Assembly: GCF_021134715.1 (NCBI RefSeq)
Contig: NC_060019.1
Location: 8,990,001 to 9,054,000, forward strand
From: Daphnia pulex
Taxonomy: Eukaryota; Arthropoda; Branchiopoda; Diplostraca; Daphniidae
Reading direction: 5' to 3'
Length of the DNA: 64,000 bases
Shown: in pieces, positions 22,787-34,810 of the stretch
Layout: each line of letters starts with the position of its first letter
Numbering within the stretch: the first letter of the stretch is position 1
The notes under the pieces: generated by a model
Database searches by the model: none
The model's input: only the letters and a program-made list of their open reading frames with translations
What the model was told of the DNA's origin: nothing
Program-made: the position numbers and the translations under genes

Positions 22787-25629
22787 AGAATGTCGCAAGT
22801 TTAAACCAGATACTAACACAAGATTTCCAACCCTTTGAAAAATTGATGCACGACTGAGACGACGTTCCTAGTTTGGGGTCCCACGCGGAACTGAACTGTA
22901 AGAAGAAGAGCCCGGAGGAATCGAGTGGCGGATCGCCCCTGGGCCTGTGTTGAGACTTTCTCTTCTTCTTCTTCTCGTCTAGTTGATTTTCTCTTCGATG
23001 GTGCGCCAAGGCTAACAGCACACGACGACGATAAGGTAGTAACCTTTACTATTGCCTTGAAGGCAAACCGCACTATGAACGCGTTTTTTCAGATGAGCTT
23101 TGAAAATGTTGGCGAGCCGGGAGAGACGCAACGGGGCGTTGATTGGGCAACAAAAACGAAACCAGCGTACATACTACGTAACGACTTACGATAGAGTTTT
23201 TGGGGTTGTCACGCGGTCGGATAACTTGTGGATGCAGATTGCAACACCACGGCCGTGATACGACTGTGTATCGCGAGAGGGCCTGTCGTAAATAAAACCA
23301 ATTCTTTTTCTTCTTCTGATTTCCCTTTTAACGTGCAGCAGCAGCTCGCGCGTGTATATAGTAAACCGCCCCACTCGCAGTTCGACTTTCGACTGACGAA
23401 ACATTAGGGACCAACGGCCCTTTATTATCAGTTGCCATTCTCCTTGTCCCCTTTTTTCTACTTGCTCGGACATTACTTCCACCGTTTCCCTTTTTTCTTA
23501 TATTTATTGTTTTCTCAACTCACCTTAACACTCATGTCCACCATAGCGCGACGATCGGTTTTATTTCTTCAGTGCCATTTGATTATTGGGTGTGACAGTC
23601 AAATGGCCGAACGCTCCCAATGATTAGTCCATCCATCTCAACCGCCTGTACAGTATTGATTGCTGTTTAACTCCGCGGGCCAGATGGACTGCCGTTTCTT
23701 GTACAGTACGATCGGATTCGATCGAGGTTTTCATTTGTCACAATGTCACTACATTATATAATAATATAAAAGGGGCAAACCTATTGGCGTTATTCGCAGA
23801 CTAAAACGCGATAGATTGCCAATGAATCTCTGGCACAAATATATAGATGAGCAGTTGGTCACGGTGTATATCTATCTATCTAGAGAGAGTTCTCCAAATA
23901 TTTCGGCTTTGCTCTTCGTCATTTTGTTTATTTCTTTCGGGAATGAAAAACACGTGTATCGGGCATCCTTGCTAAATCTGAAAATAGTCCGTGAGACAAG
24001 CCAACTGTTGGTCTATACACGACCTAGACGCTCAGACTCTCTTTCACGTGTATACATTTATCTATCGAGGCAGCAGGAGCAGCAACTCGTGGACTACGCC
24101 ATAACAAGAAACCGGCTTTGAAGCAACTGTCTCTATACACCAACAAATCTAAATTAACTAAACAATTTGACGATGGCCAGTCGACGGCACCCGTTTCCAT
24201 TTCACGGTTTATCAAATTTCGACCTCCACTCAGTTTTAAATGCTTTCAAGTTTGGGCCAACCGCCATCACCGATGGATTAAAAAAGTCCCTATAAAATGT
24301 TATACTACGTATATTTTCCATACGAGCTAGGCAATCAATTACAAACGCCAAGTCGTTGGCACCCTCGCCGATCCCGGGTACAATCTAAATGAAAGTTGTG
24401 TCTTATTTGTTTGACTGATCGTTATTGACAGACTGAACGGAAATGAAACGTGTTGGCGGTGGGCCATGTAGCAAAAAGGCACTCTCGTTGTGACACATAC
24501 GCCGCATATAAGTGTTGTTGTGTTGACTTCTAATATAACGTAACGTCCGATACCGGCCGCCATTCGGGGCACAAGTCGACCGCGATAAAAGCCCCGTGCA
24601 AGAGCGATAAAAGCAACCGAGCGATCAAAGGAGAAAATGAAAAAGATGACACATTAAAAAGGCTTCAATGTCCCGCATTATTTGCCAACCAACTTTTATG
24701 AGAGTGGGCGGGACTTGTCCATCGTTTCCGTCGTCTATACGGCACACCCAACGCCGTTCGATTCGTCAGCTCGATCCTTTATAGGACAGTCGAAGCGCGA
24801 AGAGGGGGAAAAAAAAAGTTAAGAAATCGATGCAACAACAAGTGCTAGGCTATGCATTAAATTGAAAAACTTCAACTTGAGACCTAGGAACAGGAACAGT
24901 AACGTTTCCGCCCTTGTATGCACACTGCAAGATACACAACAGACTTCTCTCTAGAGTGCTGATAAGATAATAACTGTAGTTGACGACGTGGCAAACACAA
25001 TTTACCCATGGGACGTTTATTATAATTTAAGTGAATATCGGTCCAGTCCCGTGCTGTACCAGGATCGATAGTACCGTCCGTTCAAGTCGACCCCCCTGAT
25101 TAATGACCAACTTAACCAACTCTGATACAATTGTCCTTGGCCACATCCACAACGAACCACGCCAAGCTCAATTAAGTGCTTAATGAAAGGAAACGTACCA
25201 ATAGAGTTCGGCTGCAAATCATCAATTGCCTTTGGCTAAAGTAATAAAATCAATCACCCACAAACAATTGTCAGAGGAGACGATAATTTAGTCTAAAGAA
25301 TATAACCTATTGAAAGATTGGAGCAATCCTACAGGTGTAGAATCTGCTCAAGGCGAACTCTGATCCCAATAAAATCAAATTTAATAGGAGGTTCATAATC
25401 AGGTATATATAAAATTTCCAGCATCGTCTATTGAAGTACAACAGCAATGTGCAATCAATAGCGAAAGACTGTATAGCAACATTTACTTCCTGATTATCAT
25501 CCAACCCGATAGGAAACATCACAACTGGGGCTCGGCGATTCAAATCATAATATATATCGATTTCATTTAATACAATGCGGCGGAGTTTTTAAGAGAATCA
25601 AAATCAATGAATGATCCTTAAAAAAGTGG
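22787..25629. other. Intergenic, no gene recognised
   Basis: Upstream region of the third receptor gene, including a CTT run near 22964-22975, followed by DNA with no recognisable coding exon on either strand. No repeat family or RNA gene identified. Confidence 0.55.
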
Positions 25630-26960
25630 TTAGTAGTGCTGAGCCCATTCGTTTTCGGTCAGGTACGAGTCGACAACTTCTTTCATGGAGAAATTTGGAA
25701 TCAATTGGTCTTTGGTCAATTTAACTCGCGTCACAGGGTCAAAATGTCCAACTCGCTGCGTAAAAACAAATCTTTTGGCTAATATCTACTAGGCAATTTT
25801 GAATTCACTTACCTGCAAATGTTCTTCGATGTCTTTCCTATCGTAGGTTATTCCTGAAGGAGTGATGACTGGATCTCTCATGATCTCGAAAGAGATTTTG
25901 CCACATAAATAGTCTGGAACTTCACGTTTCTAACCGACACAATTACAAAGACAATTTCTTAATGGTATAAGACGTACTGAAACACACAGTTGAATAATTT
26001 ATAGTACCATTCTTCGGTCATCGACGGTTGCGAAAAGGTCATTCAATTCAGCCAGGTAGCGATCCTACCGATTTTAATCAAGTATTATTAGTCTACTAAC
26101 GAAACAAGAAAAATACTCTAGATATGCTCACGGTGACGTTCTCTATGTTCGAAATTTCGTTTTCCACTGAACTGTATTCTTTGTCTTGACTAACCAAATC
26201 GATTTGTCGATCTCGATCCTCTCGAATGAGCCTATTTATATACATCTATCAAAATAAAATCCAAGTTTCAAATGAATCATAATTTTTTGCAAAGTGGAGT
26301 GGACAAAGAGAATGTTATTAACAGACTACCTGTAGTTCGATTTCTTGTGAAATTCTTTTCTCCTCCTGCTTTGTAAAATGATGCTTCTTTGCCAGTCTTA
26401 ACTGACTGGTAATATCATCCCCAAAATTAAGTTTCTGATCCATCGAAAGATCACGGGCTAATAACAAGCAAATTTCAATAATCAGATTTTATGTGTTCAA
26501 AATTTATGTTAAGTTGGGGAAATGAGTACCCCTTTGAAGATGTTTTATTGCTTCCTCATAGCATTCTTTTTCCATTAAAGCTTGGCCCAGAAAGAAATGC
26601 CCTAAACATAATAGCAATATATAGCATTTTCAGAGTATTTTGAAGAATTTATACTAAAAACCTTTCACCCAAGTGTTGTCTAACTCTAAAGCACTTTTGC
26701 AATCTTGCACTACTGCATCCCAACGGCCAAGCTTGAGAGAGCAGAGAGCTCTATTTGTGTAGTATTGTGGAACAGAACCATTTTTAAGCTAAAGAAAACA
26801 ATTACAATTACTTTGATTTACGCGTTGCAAAACAAAATAATTTATGCTTAATTTAATTAAAGAAATTTACAATGGCTTTGGAATAGCATGAAATTGCTTC
26901 ATCGAAACGTCGAGCTAAAAACAACTTATTCCCCTGATCTTTGTGTTCTCTGTCACTCAT
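25630..26960 (-). CDS. STUB1: CHIP / STUB1, co-chaperone E3 ubiquitin ligase (276 aa)
   Basis: Exons (minus): 26960-26871, 26788-26662, 26601-26530, 26457-26330, 26245-26132, 26064-26008, 25929-25813, 25755-25630; joined frame 831 bases. The N-terminal TPR domain keeps the residues that clamp the C-terminal EEVD of Hsp70/Hsp90 in the family: Lys7 and Asn11 (HKDQGNKLF), Asn42 and Lys49 ([11 protein letters not shown]) and Lys72 (VKGHFFLGQ). A charged helical linker follows (to about 196). A C-terminal U-box (about 199-273) contains [23 protein letters not shown] and VGHFDPVTR, and recruits the E2 enzyme. Known role: ubiquitinates chaperone-bound misfolded clients in the cytosol. The length is slightly below the vertebrate protein (about 300 residues) because the N-terminal extension is missing. 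It is divergently oriented with the tetraspanin gene, 758 bases away. Confidence 0.97.
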
Positions 26961-27718
26961 TTTCTTCTCTAAAAAAGAAACTATTGGGTGCTGTAGGATC
27001 GAGAAAGAATTTAAAAAAGCAACACTATCACATAAAATAGATACGAAAACGTAATTGCACAATTCCAATTAACGTCAGATATTCTGACACTAAAGCGGAA
27101 AACAACAAAAACGCTTTTAATAAATAAACTATAAAATGCGGATGAAAGTAAAGTAAAGTGCGGATTGTGGAAAGACCTTTTCACCGCCATCTACCATCCA
27201 ATAAAAATAGATTTTAATCTATGATGAATACGCGCAGTAGACGCCATAACGATTCCTATCTAATTTGAAAATTAGGATAAGAAAATTAATTAGAGCTGTT
27301 AAAGCAGAGAATTTATTGAAATAAGCAAAAGAAAAGGTTATTTGGAGTGATATACATCCGACCTGGATACACGCGCGTACAATTTTGACTGCGCACTGCT
27401 GGGCTTTAACCTAGAGAACAGTAGGCGATCCGCAGTGGTTATTCTGGTTATTTACTTATTTAATCGTGTGACCATCTCAGGAGTTAAAACTTCGAAGCGT
27501 GAGACCAACTGGTGGAGTCAACGTGGTTTTATGGATTACGATATTAATGATAGACGTCACTTTTTTATACCGTTTGGGTTCCGGCTGTATTGCTTGTTTG
27601 CAAATGTATTTTCTTTTACTCGGATTTTGGGTTTCCTGTTAGTGGTACAGTAAGTTTCCTTATCACACGGGCTTTCATTCCGATTTGAAATAGTAACTGG
27701 AAAAACAGTCAAAGGGAA
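26961..27718. promoter_or_regulatory. Divergent intergenic region between CHIP and a tetraspanin
   Basis: The start codons of CHIP (minus) and the tetraspanin (plus) face away from each other across this stretch, so it must hold both 5' regions. No obvious TATA box; no coding exon seen. Confidence 0.5.
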
Positions 27719-28846
27719 ATGACGGACGAGGTTACGTTCCGTTCCCACAAGATTTTACGATGGAGTTTTTTGTGCCTCAACTTGTTAATCCTGGTAAACA
27801 TATTATTCTATTACAATGTAATTGTAGATTTGTTAAAATATTAACAGTTATATTATTCCAACGTGAGTTTACTAAAGAATTTAACTGAAGATGGTTGAAA
27901 TTATCGAATTAAATGTTGCGTTTGGAAGACTGGGTTTGTTATTGCTTTTCATAAAATATGATACTGACATATTCTTTGAAATGCAGTTGAGCGGCATTGT
28001 ATTAATCTCCTTGTCGGCGTCGTCACTTGTACAACGTCAAGAATTTGCAAAAGGATCAGACAAACAGAAATTTTTGGTGGTAAACGACAAATATATGGTT
28101 ATGAACATCGTGGTTGCAATTGCCGTCAGCGGTCTACTCATATTTCTTAGCCTATTCGGGATGTGTGGTGCCTTTGGCGAGAAAAAATGCCTGATATCTT
28201 GCGTAAGCTCGTGTTTGTATAAAAAAAAAAAAACAAAAAAAGATTTTAGAGTAATTTTCTTTCTCCTTTGACTAAATGGAATATTTCGCTACGATGAATG
28301 ATTGCATCGCACTGCTCGCCTTCAGTACCTGGTTTTCGTATTACTAAATCTTGGATTCGTAATTGTGGGAGGAATAATGGTTCTTCGCTTTTCCAAAATA
28401 ACCGAAAATTCTCTGAAGGAAAACATTTCTAATTATCACCACAATAAAACTTCAAAAATTCGTGTGGATGAAATCCGAAGCAAGCTAAATTGCTGCGGAA
28501 TTCACGCCTTTTACAATTTGACCTATCTCCAAGCTGAAAAAGAAACCGTGACAACTTCATGCTGTGTACCTGAACACAGAGAAGCTTGTCACGATATGCT
28601 AAAAGGACAAACAATCCAATTATGGAAATGGGAAGAAATCAGTCAGAAAATCTATACCGAGGTTAGTTGTTAACAATAATCGTTGTCTTCTCCTCTCTTA
28701 CTACTTCTTTTTTTTAGGGATGTCTGTCGGAAATCACCAAAATGAGTGAGCCAATATCCGAATACATTTTATCATTTTTTGTCGTTATTGCAGTTATTGA
28801 TTTAGCTGGATTGTTGTTGTCGGTGGCGATGTGTTGTGGCGTTTAA
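27719..28846 (+). CDS. Tetraspanin (251 aa)
   Basis: Exons: 27719-27793, 27987-28202, 28326-28661, 28718-28846, all phase 0 at their junctions; joined frame 756 bases. Four membrane segments are visible: TM1 spans the first junction (WSFLCLNLLIL / LSGIVLISLSASSLV), TM2 is MVMNIVVAIAVSGLLIFLSLF, TM3 is YLVFVLLNLGFVIVGGIMVL, and TM4 is in the last exon (LSFFVVIAVIDLAGLLLSVA). The large extracellular loop has the family CCG signature (KLNCCGIHAF), a second CC (TSCCVPE) and two further cysteines, six in all, giving three disulphides. The protein ends just after TM4 with a membrane-proximal CC. Tetraspanins organise membrane protein complexes; the subfamily was not determined. The poly-A stretch after exon 2 (28220-28240) is in intron 2. 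The ATG at 27891 in the first intron starts an in-frame run into exon 2, but lacks the first half of TM1. Confidence 0.93.
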
Positions 28847-29058
28847 AAATATGTTTAGATTTTCCGTACATTGTCTAGAATGCATACCTTAAATTAATTA
28901 AACGGTCCGCAATCTAAAAATAATTGATTAATTTTCTTATTTAAGCACTATTTATATATGTGATAGAATCAGTGTTAAATGCTGTGCTGAACATTATTCT
29001 ACGTGTTACTCTGCTTGACTGGCAGAATTTCACTTCTTACATCAGTGTTAAAAAAAAC

Positions 29059-31304
29059 TTAAAAGCAACATAAATAACCGATCTTGCACTCTGTTTCACC
29101 TTGGCTTTCAAGCGCAATACTTCTCAAAAATATGCAATCTTCGGTTTGGTCGCTCACCGAAATTTTAAATAACCTTGAATTGAAAAACATTTCATCACAC
29201 ATAATCACAAGATTATTGTCACTAGTGACTGATTGTAGTTGATGCAACACATACCTCGTCTCCCAGCTGGATGAATTGGGCATGGAACGGAATAGATTCC
29301 CTACCAATTCGTCGCATCTACAATCAATGTTCACCGATGAAATTGTAAATGAACAGTGACATCCATCACCATTCAAAGTTGTAGGAAACTGTTTCATCTG
29401 AGAAGTAAGAGGGCAGGAAACGTTGCTAGGAATCGAACATAAGAATAATACCAATATTTTATGTCATTTTAAAGACCAACAGGTAGGCCTACTAACGTAC
29501 GTTGTGTGGGAAGTCCTAAATTGTGTAAATTTTAGGTTAACAGACAGCTCCTCCTTGTAATCCCCTTTGAAGACAATTGCAATAGTCACTAGCTTTTTGA
29601 CAGGGATATTGCAAAAGAATAATCTATATAATGCAGAAAACTTTTTAAATAGTGCAACAAATAAAGAAAAATGCAATAACAAAATTATAAAATTATTTGA
29701 ATTACGGAAATATTGCAGCGCAAGGACTTTCAATATTCAGGCATCCTCCGCCGTTAAATGCATCCGTAAGACAAAGATTCTGTTTACCAAAAATAGAAAT
29801 TTCGGATCCACACTTGAAAATCCCTAATCTTTCCGTTTCAAAATCAAATAGCCCACGAACAGCAGCTAAGCATGGTTGTAATTGCTGTTTAGAGATATTG
29901 TGCCAAGGCTTATCCTCCACCAACTAAGAAGACAAAAATCATCAAGCTATAAACTGTTATTGTTAGTATTAACATGTACTAAAACAGACCTGACCGCCGA
30001 AGTATTTACTTTTACCATAACCCGGGCAGAAACTGGTCCGAATCGGAAGCGAGGTGGGTCCATGCACATTCAAGTAGGGAAATAAAAGGGACCAAAATTT
30101 AAAACTCAAATTTTCAAATTCTTCAACAGGGTGACACTCGTACACCCAACCAGGTGCAAAAATAGCAGCAGAAAGCCTTTCCTGCCTTACAACTGAAAGG
30201 GCTGCATTCGTATTGAATCCTCCACCACCAAAGCAATTACGACCGAAGACATCAATACCGACAAAGACATCAAAGATTCTGTCTCCAGCCATTAAGGCTG
30301 AATTCTTTAAATTTTCAGGCTTCCATACATAATTCAGGAAGATACCATCGCATGCATCGAAAAAATCCCTGTGCGAAGTCACAAAAAGAAAAGTAATCTG
30401 ATGGTCATAAAAGAAGAATCTGTGCATGATTTATACTTATTGTTTTCATTTAGTTCATTCTGCCAATCGAGTTTTCCTTCTTTCGTAACACTATCATACC
30501 AGATTATTTTACCGCAATTTCCGGCAAAAACGAGTTCTTGTTTCAGACGACGGAGAAAGTATATCACATTATCTATCGATACTTCCTCCAACGGATTTTC
30601 AATGTTAATAAGCCAACCATCGAAATTATGATGTAGTGTTAATTGAGTTAGAGAACTAACAAAGTCATCAACTGAATCTTTAGAAGAAAAGATTTGCTTA
30701 CAGGTAGCAGCCCCCTCATCCCATTCTGTAATTATAGTACCTGATAGCCAATGAAGAAGGTAATCATAAATAAATAAAGGGAAAGAAAAAAAAAATAATA
30801 AAAGAACCTAAAATAGGCACTCCATGAACATGTGCTCCATGTATCCAGCAAGGTGGTGGAATCGTAATGAAGTGGTGGCTAAAATAGACAAAAATGTCAA
30901 TAATACTCCATTGGATGAAGTTATATGCTTCCTGGTTTGAACATCCGTCAATCAGACTAGAAGCGAAATAAGTATATGTGAAATAAGGTACCGTAAGTTA
31001 TAATAAAATTGTAGTGATTGCACAGACCTGTCATCAAGATAACCCCCTTATTTTCAACAACAATTTCAAAGTAAATATGAAATTACATGAAGTAGGAAAA
31101 CTTGACAAGTTTTTTTTTCATATTACCTTTCATATCATGACAGACGAGAGTTTTTGGAACATTTTTAACAAGACAGTCCTGAAAAATTCCACCTGATTCA
31201 CAAGCTGCAAAACATTTTTCACGAAACTCGAGTTTCGCATGAGAAGTTGGGATCTTCCAAGATTTTAACTCTTCTAACGAATGAATCGGAACTGACATGG
31301 ACAT
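29059..31304 (-). CDS. ENGASE: Cytosolic endo-beta-N-acetylglucosaminidase, GH85 (578 aa)
   Basis: Cleaves the chitobiose core of free N-glycans in the cytosol, releasing GlcNAc. Exons (minus): 31304-31127, 31046-31028, 30956-30808, 30740-30437, 30368-29990, 29923-29706, 29623-29501, 29425-29059; joined frame 1737 bases. GH85 landmarks in order: PKTLVCHDMKGGYLDD, IDIFVYFSHHFITIPP, TEWDEG, then DGWLINIENPL, where Asn161 and Glu163 correspond to the catalytic Asn-x-Glu pair. Further on come IIWYDSVT, FFDACDGIFLNY, VFVGIDVFGR and FAPGWVYE. The distal exons form the C-terminal beta-rich region with weaker similarity. Exon 2 is only 19 bases long, and two donors read GTCTGT, which is unusual but needed by frame and homology. 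It is shorter than the human enzyme mainly at the two ends. It shares a 363-base divergent upstream region with RFC3. Confidence 0.95.
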
Positions 31305-31667
31305 AGTTCTAATATTCTAATTCTTCTTATGTAAAAAAAAAACACCTGTTGTTGTGGGGTTGTTGTTGTTGTTGCTAGTACCTAACCTAAAGCCTAAACC
31401 TAAACCTACTTCGCTTGCACGTCTGATAGCAGCCGATGTGCTACAGAAACACTAATATGTGGGACGACATTTGTGGAATCTATGAACATAATGGCAACAT
31501 CGCGGTTTTGTGGCGCGAAAGAACAGCAGAAATCGTCTGCCACTCTGCCAGTACTGGACGTCTTTTTTTGTTTACTTACATTTTTCTCGTTTTCACCCGT
31601 TTAAAACATATCTTAACTTTGTTGGAAAAATCTCTTGTTAAGATTGATAAACTAAAACTGATTTAAA
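31305..31667. promoter_or_regulatory. Divergent upstream region of ENGase and RFC3
   Basis: Only 363 bases separate the two start codons, which point in opposite directions, so both promoters must lie here or overlap neighbouring exons. The region includes GTT repeats near 31355-31374 and CCTAAA repeats near 31386-31407. No TATA box seen. Confidence 0.6.
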
Positions 31668-33146
31668 ATGAGTCTTTGGGTTGATAAATATCGTCCTAAC
31701 ACACTTGCAAAACTAGACTTTCACCTTGAACAAGGAGAACGCTTGCAAAAAATGGTAACCAAAGGTAATTTCCCTCATTTGCTTATCTATGGCCCACCTG
31801 GAGCAGGAAAGAAAACACGAGTATCAGGTAATGAGTATTATTACATGTTTCCAAAAGAAATTATCACATAACTATTATGTCATAATAAGCACTCCTGAGA
31901 GAACTTTATGGACCTGGAGTGGAGAAGCTGCGTATGGAGCATCAGAATTTTACAGTATAAGGATAAAAAATGCTTAATGTTGAACTGTTTTAATGTTGAT
32001 TTAATTATTTTCTAACAGACCCCATCCAACAAGAAAATAGAAGTCATGACAGTCGCAAGCAACTATCATATTGAAGTTAATCCAAATGATGCAGGGATCT
32101 ATGACAGAATTGTTATCCAAGAAATGATCAAGAACATTGCTCAAGCACAACAATTAGATATTGGTGGTCAAAGAGAATTCAAAGGTATTTCCTTCTCTAG
32201 ATTTAACTAATGTAAATGTTCCTTTAACCTTTAGACTAAATGCTTATTTCTAGTTGTTATACTGACTGAGGTTGACAAATTAACCAAGGATGCCCAACAT
32301 GCTCTCAGGAGAACCATGGAAAAGTACATGACTACCTGTCGCTTGATCCTGTGTGCAAATTCAACTTCAAAAATAATTGCACCACTTCAAAGCAGATGTC
32401 TTGCCATAAGAGTTCCAGCCCCTAGCCAAGATGACATAATTAAAGTTTTGCAGGTTATTACGATTAGATTTTAGATATAAAACTGTGGTTAAACATTCAA
32501 AAGCAAACTTGCTTTACATTTTTCATCTGGAAACAGATGGTTAGTAAGAAAGAAGGGATTACCTTGCCCGCCGATTTTGCCATTCGTATTGCAGAGAGAT
32601 CTGAACGTAATTTAAGGAGAGCTCTGTTAATGTTAGAGGCATGTAAAGTACAGCAGTAAGTTTTTCATTTATCTTTGCAATAGCTTGCATATTATTTTTC
32701 TTAATGATCCTATATTATATTTAAATTTCAGGTATCCTTTCAGTGTTAAACAAGAGATAGTTGAACCGGATTGGGAAGTTTATCTTCGAGAAACAGGACA
32801 AAAGATGGTTTCTGAACAAAGTCCTAAAGCGTTGCTGGAAGTACGAGGAAGAATCTATGAACTTCTATCTCACTGCATTGCCCCGGAAATGATCATTAAG
32901 GTGATATAAACAAACAAATCATTGTTCTCCAAATTATTAACGTTGATTTTTGTTTAGAAACTGCTCAAAGAAATTCTGAAAAACTGTGATGGTCAATTAA
33001 AAGCTGAAGTAACTTCAATGGCAGCTTACTATGAACATCGCCTTTGCCTTGGAAGTAAAGTTATCTTTCATATTGAGGCTTTTGTTGCTAAATTCATGGC
33101 AATTTATAAGCGTTTCCTGGAAGATAGCTTTGCTAATATGATGTAA
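31668..33146 (+). CDS. RFC3: Replication factor C subunit 3 (355 aa)
   Basis: One small subunit of the RFC clamp loader, an AAA+ ATPase complex that opens PCNA and loads it onto primed DNA in the nucleus. Exons: 31668-31827, 31890-31954, 32019-32184, 32254-32453, 32537-32655, 32732-32900, 32958-33146; joined frame 1068 bases, one residue shorter than the human protein. It begins [10 protein letters not shown], has the Walker A motif GPPGAGKKT, the Walker B region [20 protein letters not shown], the arginine-finger SRC motif (QSRCLAVRVPAP), and the C-terminal collar region ending [12 protein letters not shown]...[15 protein letters not shown]. The TEVD form of Walker B, in place of DExx, is normal for this subunit. 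It converges with the ornithine carrier gene; the stop codons are 234 bases apart. Confidence 0.98.
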
Positions 33147-33380
33147 GAATTATTTTTTATTACATCCTTTAAACTTTGTTTTAAATAATAATTTCGTAAC
33201 AAAATGTGTATTACACGATTGAGCAACAGTAAACCTTAATTATTTTTAATGTATCTCAATAGTTTAACAAGCATTTAAACTACAATATAATTAATATATA
33301 AAATGCATTATAAAAAAATTGTTGCCTTAACTTCTTAACTCGATTTGATCCTAAAATGCAGTGTTATTTTGATTTGTTCT

Positions 33381-34810
33381 CTACATTTTGTCGAAGAATT
33401 CGTTCATGACTTTGCGGCTAGTCTCATACGCCAAGAATAACGCTCCTGTTCCGGGAAAAGTTCTAATAACTGTTGGACCGAGTCCGTTGTACAAGGCCAT
33501 TACACCTATAACGAACAATATGTTAATAAAATGTTTTCAGAATAAAAGCAAACGAAAGGTCACCTTCCGTCCGTGCAATATGGAAGAGCATCTTCATCAT
33601 GGGCTGTGAAGCTGTATTGCTCACTTGCACTCGGCTTTTGATTACATCGAAAGGAAAAATCGCGACCCACAAAGATATTCCACCTACGCCACCGCAAATA
33701 ATCGTCCTTATGGCACCTTGCAATTGGAAAATGATAATTACTTCCCTGAGCCACTTTATCATAGAAATCTGCTATAATGTAGTTAGTATAAGAATACCAA
33801 TTTCATCCTTTGATTTTCCAGGTGGAGTGAGTAAGTGTCGACACAGCTCATACCCGCCAAAGAAACAGAAATATCCTAAGAAAAGATGATTTTAATCATT
33901 CATATAAAGCTGATGCAAGATAGTTGAGCTTATTTTATTATACCTGGCATTTCTCTGGCAAAAGTTGGGACAAGGCCGCGAAACATTCCCTTAAAACCCT
34001 CATTTTTAATAATTTCTCTTGTTATCATCCATGGGCCCACAGATTTTACCTGAAATAAAGATGTTTTGATCACTATTAGTAGAAGTAATTTGTAAATAAG
34101 CCTTTTGCAAACCTTAGTTTTGCCATTCTTAGCAAGGCTTTGTGACTCCTGCAGTGCTTGCAGTCTGCATTTTACTAATTCAGTAGGACACAAAGTAAGT
34201 GAGGAAAAGAATGCTGCAAAGAAACCAGCAGAGGCATTAGCCAAAGGGCTAAGATCTTGTACATTCTGTAATGGAAGAAAACATATAACACCATATTATT
34301 AGCAAGATTTGGCAGGTCTGATTTTTATAATGTGTGAATTTTACAGGGGTATCAATAGCCCAAGCCACTGCTTTTTGACAAACTCCATATCCAGCAAAGA
34401 GAACAGAATTTTCAGCAATGTTAGCTGCCAAAGCTGGAACAGTTCCAGCGTAGAGTCCCCTTATACCATCATTTGCAAACGTAGTCTTGAAACAACTAAA
34501 CATATTGTTGTATAAGGCTGCAAATGAAGAAACATGTAAATACAAAGGATTATAATGTGAAATTAATGTTGATGAAATACTAACCTGGGAATGTTTGCAT
34601 TTTGACTTTCACAGTGTCCAGTGATTGCCCAACAAAAACATTGGCTGCCCCACCTATTAAAAAAAGTAGTTGAATAACGTAATTACCAATGTAAACACAA
34701 ATTTTAGTTTTACCAAGTGAGCCAGCAATAAGGTCAACAGTAGCTTCGCGAAATTTTCCACGTTCATTATTTTCTTTAAGTTCTGCACTGTAACTAGTTG
34801 AAGATTCCAT
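33381..34810 (-). CDS. SLC25A15: Mitochondrial ornithine carrier, SLC25A15-like (317 aa)
   Basis: Mitochondrial inner-membrane carrier expected to exchange ornithine and citrulline (and related basic amino acids). Exons (minus): 34810-34714, 34653-34585, 34517-34345, 34265-34113, 34049-33944, 33875-33798, 33716-33564, 33505-33381; joined frame 954 bases. It has the three tandem carrier repeats. Signature sequences are [11 protein letters not shown] in repeat 1, [12 protein letters not shown] in repeat 2 and [12 protein letters not shown] in repeat 3. The first has Ser where almost all carriers have Pro. The stretches [19 protein letters not shown] and [21 protein letters not shown] match the ornithine carrier branch more than other carriers I know. 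There is a hydrophilic N-terminus of about 25 residues and no cleavable presequence, as is usual. A minus-strand AATAAA at 33156-33161 would place its poly(A) site close to the end of RFC3. Substrate is inferred. Confidence 0.9.

Noticed and set aside
22787-22819. Upstream extension of receptor 3
   Set aside because: It begins at GTG; the paired ATGs at 22786 lead directly into a signal peptide.
29702-29923. Apparent end of ENGase after exon 6 (stop right after CAAIFP)
   Set aside because: A donor GTAATT lies two bases into the last Pro codon, and splicing to 29623 restores a frame that aligns with the C-terminal region of the family.
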